NCBI GenBank assembly: GCA_034687125.1
Contig: JAQGBZ010000100.1
Span: forward strand, 1 to 64,000
Length of the DNA stretch: 64,000 nucleotides
Direction of reading: 5' to 3'
DNA from: Neelides folsomi
Lineage: Eukaryota; Arthropoda; Collembola; Neelipleona; Neelidae
Positions 57,662 to 64,000 of the stretch are shown in pieces; the stretch's first letter is position 1, and each line of letters begins with the position of its first letter. The position numbers and the translations under genes were made by a program. The notes beneath the pieces are model-generated. The model made no database searches. It worked only from the letters and a program-made list of their open reading frames with translations, and was not told the DNA's origin.

Positions 57662-58341
57662 ATGTTGTCTTCCAAAATCGGCTATTCAATCTTAAACGCT
57701 GGGAGAATTGGAGTGAAGAATGAGGCTTTGAGATCTTACAGATCGCTTTCACAAGTGAGCGATTCTCTTCTTCGACTTGGGAGATTAAACCATGTGGCAA
57801 TTGCAACTGGAGATCTTAAAAAGGCAACTGAAATGTACAGGTATAAATGAAATAATCATTATTAGAACATAAGATATCATTATTCATTCTTGATTCAATT
57901 TATCAACTCTTCATTTTTTATTCTTTTTAGAGATGTGCTCGGAGCAAAAGTAAGTGGAGAAGAAAATTTGCCTGAACATGGAGTTACGACTGTTTTTGTA
58001 GAACTAGGAAATACTAAAATAGAGTTGTTATATCCGTTCGGAGAAAAGTCACCAATTCAAGTGAATTATTTAACTTTAAATTATTAATTTTATTATGCAT
58101 TTCCTTAATCGTTTAAAAATTAATTATCTCATTGTAGAAATTTTTGGACAAAAATAAAGAAGGAGGAATTCATCACATTTGCATAGAAGTAGACGATATC
58201 AAAGTCGCTGTCGAAAGTCTGAAGGCAAGTGGGAAAATACGGATTCTAAACCCACCAAAAATTGGAGCTCATGGGAAACCCGTCATTTTCCTTCATCCCA
58301 AAGACTGCGGAGGAGTTTTAGTTGAATTAGAACAAGCTTGA
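57662..58341 (+). CDS. MCEE: Methylmalonyl-CoA epimerase, mitochondrial
   Basis: Exons 57662-57840, 57931-58060 and 58138-58341 join to 170 aa (human 176). The enzyme interconverts (R)- and (S)-methylmalonyl-CoA in propionate breakdown, feeding methylmalonyl-CoA mutase. It is a VOC-superfamily protein with two beta-alpha-beta-beta-beta modules: LNHVAIATGDLKKATEMYRD and GGIHHICIEVDDIKVAVESL. Metal ligands by alignment are His44, His116 and Glu166, with Glu91 in ELLYPFGEKSPI near the active site. The first 38 residues are basic and Ser/Arg-rich, fitting a mitochondrial presequence. The ATG lies only 8 nt after the stop of the COX14-like frame, with no acceptor AG in between, so it appears to be the second cistron of a dicistronic mRNA. 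Confidence 0.97.
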
Positions 58342-59164
58342 AATGTCAATTATTTAATGAATATTAAATTATAATGGAAAATAAACAATATTCTTCTTTC
58401 AAATAGAAATAGCTCTTTATTTGACTTTAACAGTAAAGCTAGCCATGATGAAGTTCCTCAAAAATTTATCATTGTGCGCTGCAACTTTGTAATTAAAATC
58501 AACACCACCGAAAACAATGAATAATATAATTGAACAGCACTCACTCAGATTAGATATTTAGATCATAAATGACAATAAATAGTACCGCTGACACTTTATC
58601 TAAATAGATATTATATAAAAGTTGCATAAAAAATTTTAAAATTCCATACGTCCGTCATTCAGCTCATGTTCAATAAATTATTTTTCATAAATTAATATTC
58701 ATAATCAATATGAGAGTTAAAATACATACCTAATTATAATTCGCTGTTAATTGAATAATTACAATCACACCTAATTCATTTGATTCAGAAAGGTTTTATA
58801 CCTTATTATAAAATATATAAATTACTCATACTTTATTTTATTATCCGACATACAATCAGATATTAGATAGAAAAACGTACAAAATCATCATGTTAAAATT
58901 ACAGTTGATATTCATTATAATGGAGATGGATTTAATTCACTATTAGATAGGTAGTAATGAAGGCAATGAACTAACGAATAAGAAATAACTTTAAATTGAA
59001 TAAAATTAGTAAATAGGACATAATTCGAAGGATAAATCTCAATTACTTATCCTTTTATAATAAAATGTCAAATTCAACAACAATAATTGTACTTGTATCA
59101 CGTTGAGCCTTTAAAACATTTCTCAGATCAAGGATCATGTTAACAATAAAGTTAGGTTCTAACT
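58342..59164. other. Convergent 3' region of MCEE and the zinc-finger gene
   Basis: AT-rich sequence between two stop codons; I see nothing in it beyond the MCEE polyadenylation signal. Confidence 0.55.
58380..58385 (+). terminator. Polyadenylation signal AATAAA after MCEE
   Basis: AATAAA 39 nt after the MCEE stop codon, in AT-rich sequence. It is the canonical signal in the expected position. Confidence 0.55.
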
Positions 59165-61611
59165 TTAAGAGAAATTCATATCTCCGGTTTCCTCCTCAAT
59201 GTTCTCAATATCAACGATAAGCGATTCATCATTATCATTGGGCATATTGGGGGATTCTTGTGGAATCGTTGGGATCATATGGGGATAATCGTGAAAAACT
59301 GGGACCGTCACTTCTCCATCATCCCCTTTATCTAAATAAAATACAAATGAAATGGTCTATTTTAAAATACAATTAAATAGCATACACAATTAACGAAAAA
59401 CATCAACACTAACTTGAATCGTCATCAAGATCAATGACTTCGATGGGCTGTGAGTTCAATTTCCTTCTGGCAATAAAATTGGTAATCATGGATTGCGTAG
59501 AAGGTGGCAATTTGATTCCATTTGGCAATGGACCTTTTCTGAGAATGTTGGCTGCAGGATTCCTTGAAAAATTTGTCCGACTTGCAGGTCCTGACCTCGG
59601 CCGGTTCGGGTTACTCTGCTTACTCTTATTAATGAACTTATTGAAATCTTCACGGGCAATGTCCCTAGTGGCTTCAACACTCAAACGGGTTCTAGGCACT
59701 TTGGTGCATTCAGCTTGATGTTTGAAATGTTCTTGGAACCCGCAAAAGTTTTTGAAACAATGCCTACATCGAAACTTCATAGTTCTCATGTGGATTTTAT
59801 AATCTTGGATATCTTGGAACTCCTCAAAACAGAAAGTGCATCTGGAGAAGGGTTTTTTTGGTCCAAGATCAGCTTGTTGAATTTGAAATTGTTCTTCATC
59901 AGTCAACCTTTGAAAATTGGGTAAATTATGTTCAAACGGCGAAGTGGAACTCATGATTTTCGGAGTAAAAGGAATCCCTTCGGATGGTACTGAAAAAGCC
60001 CTAATAGAAGTATCTGGAAGAGGAGTGACGACATTCGGCGATTCTCGATCTTCCCCACATAGCATTTGATGAGCTTTGTGTTTGACATGTAAGCAGAAGT
60101 TCTTACAGCAAAATTTACATGTGTATTTCTTCTTCTTGCCATGAATCCTCAAATTCTTAGGATCGTTAAACTCAGTTTGGCAAATGTAGCATGCGAGGAC
60201 GACCGGCTTCTTCTTGTTCATCAATTCTATTGCGAGCTTCTTTCGATAACGAGTTAATTGAGTACGTAACGTACGAAGATCAGAAATGGGGACGATTTTG
60301 ACAAAACAAGGTTTGGCTCCCTTTTCAATCATCAACTGTCTTTCTTTCGATAATTCTTTTTTCTTCTTCTTTATAGGGACGATTATCGGAATATTACTAC
60401 CTGTGACGGCTCCTTTCAATTCACAAGGAATCTTCCTTGCCATGTGCTGAACAAGTCCAATTCGAGTAAACGACTTTTGGCATCTATAATATCCAATAAA
60501 ATCCTAAATTTGATCTTATGTTAACATTCTAATAAGTATTTAATTTCATTTAGTACGTCGAATTTCAAATACCTTGGACAGGCATAAATGGCTTCGGGTT
60601 TGGGAGCAATAACATTAGGTGAAAAATTGGGTAATAAAGTAGGCTGATGGTGAGCGGCCACTGTTTGATAAATTGAACTTAATTGACCGCTTATCATTTG
60701 AGATTGAACTTGAATGACAGGCATAACAGGAACTAAAATCAAAATATTTATATTCATTAAAAAATCATATTTTTATGCCAATTTATCAATTAAGTTAATA
60801 TTTAAATGTTAATTAATGTTGAAAGAGTCAAATAAAATTATTAACCATGTTGGTAAAATGATTCCATTTCCGATTTAGTATAGGGCTCAGCTCCTTCTGA
60901 AAACTCCACTCCAGCATAAATCATGTCAAGATCAGCATCAAATGTTAGAACATTGGTGTTGGTGTCTTCTTGGGATTCGATAATCTCCTCAAAGCAAACC
61001 ATGTCAGAAAGAAGTGATTTACTCAATAATGAAATCTGACTGAATTCCTTGCAAAGTTTGTACAAGTTTGCTATATAATCCGCACAGCCATAGCAGAAAT
61101 TAATGTGGTTGTTGAATCCCTGAAGTTCCGAAATGCTAACAAGAAATCGCCCCTCAAAAATGAATTTCAAAGCGTCGAGTATCGTGACAACTTCTTTACT
61201 CCCAGCTTTCATTTCCGGATTGACTTCTATTTTATTTGGTAATTCAGCTTCAGCAGATTTCACTTTTTCATCTGGTTCTTTTTCCTTTGGGACTTCATTG
61301 TCATCCTTAATTGAAAGAGGACCCACTTCCATTGTCATTACATCTTCAAGAGCATCTTCGTCATCAGATGTTTTTTCCTTTGGTAATTCTTCAACAGCCT
61401 CGAGTTGCTCTTCTTTATGTAATTCATCTTCAACAGGTCCCTTGGGTTCTTTCTTCGGCAAATCATCATCTTCAATGTGCTTCTCAAAATGATCTGAGAG
61501 TTTAAAAAACTTGAATCCTTTCTCCGAACATCCAGCACACTTATCCCTTTGCTCAATTAATTTTGAGTAAAAAAATGAATTTTGTGAGAAGGGAAATTCA
61601 GGAATACTCAT
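59165..61611 (-). CDS. Zinc-finger protein with duplicated atypical C2H2/C2HC modules
   Basis: Exons 61611-60846, 60732-60573, 60483-59414 and 59331-59165 join in phase to 720 aa. Finger 1 is canonical C2H2 (C25, C28, H41, H45). A C2HC finger spans the exon 2/3 junction (C307, C310, H322, C329). Two later modules have identical ligand spacing, C-x2-C-x12-H-x7-C-x2-C-x9-H-x2-H-x3-C: residues 407-451 and 524-568, each with KNFC inside. Between fingers are acidic (50-140, many Glu/Asp) and basic (KKKKK at 347-351) stretches; the C-terminus is acidic. A nuclear DNA- or RNA-binding role is inferred from the fingers; I do not recognise the family. An acceptor, TTGATTACAG, lies 7 nt before the chosen ATG and the frame is open across it (YEM), so an upstream coding exon is possible. 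Confidence 0.8.
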
Positions 61612-64000
61612 TTCGTACCTGTAATCAATAAATTTAAGAATCAATAAGACTATAATCTCATATTAAATATCGATATTTATTTTAGGAATTCTTCAAAGAG
61701 TATGATTGAGAAATTAGGATATTTAAATGTTTATTTTGTTACAAACTTATAAAGTTAAATATAAATATAAGAGTATAAAGTATTTCATTTATAACTAGAG
61801 AATGATATACTAAATCCGTTACATCTTATTTAACATAATAAAATAATACGGACATAATTTTATAATTTTCTGGCAGTTTGTCAATGTCACTCAAAACAAA
61901 GCAAAATGCAATGAAATGAATTGAATAAAATTATGGCACCAACGGATGAGTTTCTATTTAGTAAAGAAACATCAATTAAAACTTACAATTTGAACTTTAG
62001 CTATTTGTTGAAAACTTATTAGACCATAATGATCTTTTAAAAATGACTTAGGTCGTGGGGCCCTCGAGTTTATCGGGTCAAAATGAGTTCAATCTCAAAA
62101 TTCACATTTCTCTTTTTCACTTGCGTGTGGATTTAAATTCTTGCTCGAAACTCGCGCTTGATAGGCTTTTAAGACTTTTGCTTCAAGAAACAAAGATAAT
62201 TTATAATTGAGGCACCGGAAAATGATGAGCTCATGATTAATTATTTTTAAATCCCTCTTCACACATTTCTATGAAAACCGAAATGAATTAATTTTGATGT
62301 TATTTAATTAACGTTTGAATTAAGCAAAGCTTACAAGTTGCCTATTTAAATAAAGAATGTTATTTGATGTGTTTTATACAAAAATTAATTGTTAATTTTT
62401 AGTGAATCATGTTTTTTTATTTTATCATTTTGAAGGTTTCCTCCATAAACTATTGTATTGTAGATATAATTATTCCTTACATTAAATCCATCAAATATAT
62501 CAAATAAAAGAGTTCGTTATAATACCATTCACGAATATTTAAAGTTTAAATAAACGGCAATCATCTTCATCATTAAAAGTAATGATTTTATTACGTACAC
62601 AACTTTCACACCCGAAGTTTAATGATCTTCTTCAACTATGTACCAATTGTATTTTTATGTAGATAATACTTAATTATTTTACATAATTTATCTTATGTGT
62701 ATGCATTATATGCAAAATGTACATTGTTTTAACATAACATGTAATTATTTATGCACATTTTATTTATCAATTACAATTAAATAAAATTAACAAATTTAAT
62801 TCATACATTGATACAAATTGAAACGCTAGAAGTTTTGATCCTATAGTATAATTTATGAATGCCAATTGCATCAGATTATATTTGAGTTAACCAATTTTAC
62901 TATTTTAATAAACACTGATCCTATTATTATACCCTCGCCACATTTAAACTTACATTTCATAAATATAAATATTAAGTGTGAATTGGTAATCTAATTAAAC
63001 TAATATTAATGTGATTATTTATGATTACACAAATTAAAACTTAATACAGATAACTACCAAGTAAAATATAAAAATTATTTAATTGACTTGAAACTGGAAT
63101 TACATCTGCACTTGTCAAGATTAAATTAGACACCAATTGGAAAATGAAAAAAAAGCAGATTCACATAGTTTTGATAAGATCTCATGTCTTGTAACGTTTA
63201 ACCAAATTCAATTTGAAACATGAAATCATAAAAAGGAATTAAACCCTAAATACTCCATTAATAATTAACAAACTAAATGTAAGTACAGACCTACAATTTG
63301 ATGGTTTTGTATGATAAAGTAAAGTGAGAAAAAATCGTTTAGTCATCTTATTATGCAATAAATAAGGTAATCAAATAATTAATAACATGAATATCTAATG
63401 TATTAAATGTTAAAATAATAAAAATGCTTATTAATTCCAAAAAATTACATACTACATACTACCAAAATCCCTAATCTCTATTTACAAGTAAATCACTTAA
63501 AATTTTAAAGTAAAGTATTTTATTATCACACGTTAAAGAAATCCCTTGCTCTAATGGTAAGTATAAAATAATAATTCTTCAAAACAAGCCTTGAAGCAAA
63601 TAAATATAAAATGAAATCAGTCTCACAATGAACTCTTTATCGACAAAAGTATATTCCATTAAAATAGGAATCAATTTACTCCAATTTAGTAACTTTTGAG
63701 AAATATCTTAATAAATAGAGTATATCGTTATAATCTTTTAGAGTCTCTCTTTATAATTCAATCAATAACTTGTTCAAAAAAGGTATGAATTAAATAAAAA
63801 AATGTCTCATCCTTAACTTAATTAATAAAATTCATATGAAAGGCGAAGCTAAAAAATGGCAATTAATAAGAAAAGTGTCAAAAAGTAATTAGTAAGTCGT
63901 TAGTCTAATTAGTTTTGTAATCTCATTTTACTTCCCTATACCAGAATTACTACAATTAATCAGATATCACACCAAATTAAATACAAAACTACGTGAAATT
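61612..64000. other. AT-rich end of window, nothing recognised
   Basis: No exon, repeat or RNA gene is supported. The GC-richer part at 62,030-62,180 may belong to the promoter region of the zinc-finger gene or of a gene outside the window. Confidence 0.5.

Overview
The window is nuclear DNA of an AT-rich invertebrate animal. Every recognisable gene is split by short GT-AG introns, mostly 50-200 bp. The encoded proteins are typical of bilaterians: CUL1, SCAI, MGAT1, RSU1, an hnRNP A1-type protein, HYPK, cytosolic AspRS and methylmalonyl-CoA epimerase. I could not fix the phylum from sequence alone; an arthropod or another protostome is my guess. All gene models below were assembled by hand from exon reading frames, splice signals and phase continuity, and the protein identities come from remembered family sequences, not from a search.

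Layout. Bases 1-15,443 hold no gene I can support; they contain palindromic repeats, a 42-bp tandem repeat and a locally GC-richer patch near 11.3-11.8 kb. Then follow: RSU1-like (+, 15.4-17.1 kb); hnRNP A/B-like (-, 19.8-22.5 kb); HYPK (-, 23.2-23.9 kb); a 597-aa coiled-coil protein (+, 24.6-29.9 kb) whose largest intron carries an antisense gene for a secreted 12-cysteine protein (25.8-27.7 kb); a second secreted, low-complexity protein (-, 31.3-32.8 kb); a second coiled-coil protein (+, 33.5-35.2 kb); CUL1 (-, 35.7-39.7 kb); a UBA-PTH2 peptidyl-tRNA hydrolase (+, 41.4-42.3 kb); SCAI (-, 43.1-46.6 kb); MGAT1 (-, 48.3-51.8 kb); a 91-aa coiled-coil protein (-, 53.2-53.7 kb); AspRS (-, 54.6-56.9 kb); a 63-aa COX14-like protein and MCEE in one apparent dicistronic unit (+, 57.5-58.3 kb); and a zinc-finger protein (-, 59.2-61.6 kb). 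The last 2.4 kb shows nothing.

The genes are a housekeeping mix (translation, ubiquitin ligase scaffold, N-glycan processing, mitochondrial propionate metabolism) and do not form one pathway. Two head-to-head pairs, HYPK/coiled-coil 1 and AspRS/COX14-like-MCEE, may share short promoter regions.

The most unusual items are the 8-nt gap between the COX14-like ORF and MCEE, the nested 12-cysteine secreted gene, and a zinc-finger protein with two widely separated modules of identical metal-ligand spacing. Also notable are five dissimilar palindromes bounded by TA, and several start codons lying a few bases after a splice acceptor, which points either to 5'-UTR introns or to spliced-leader trans-splicing.
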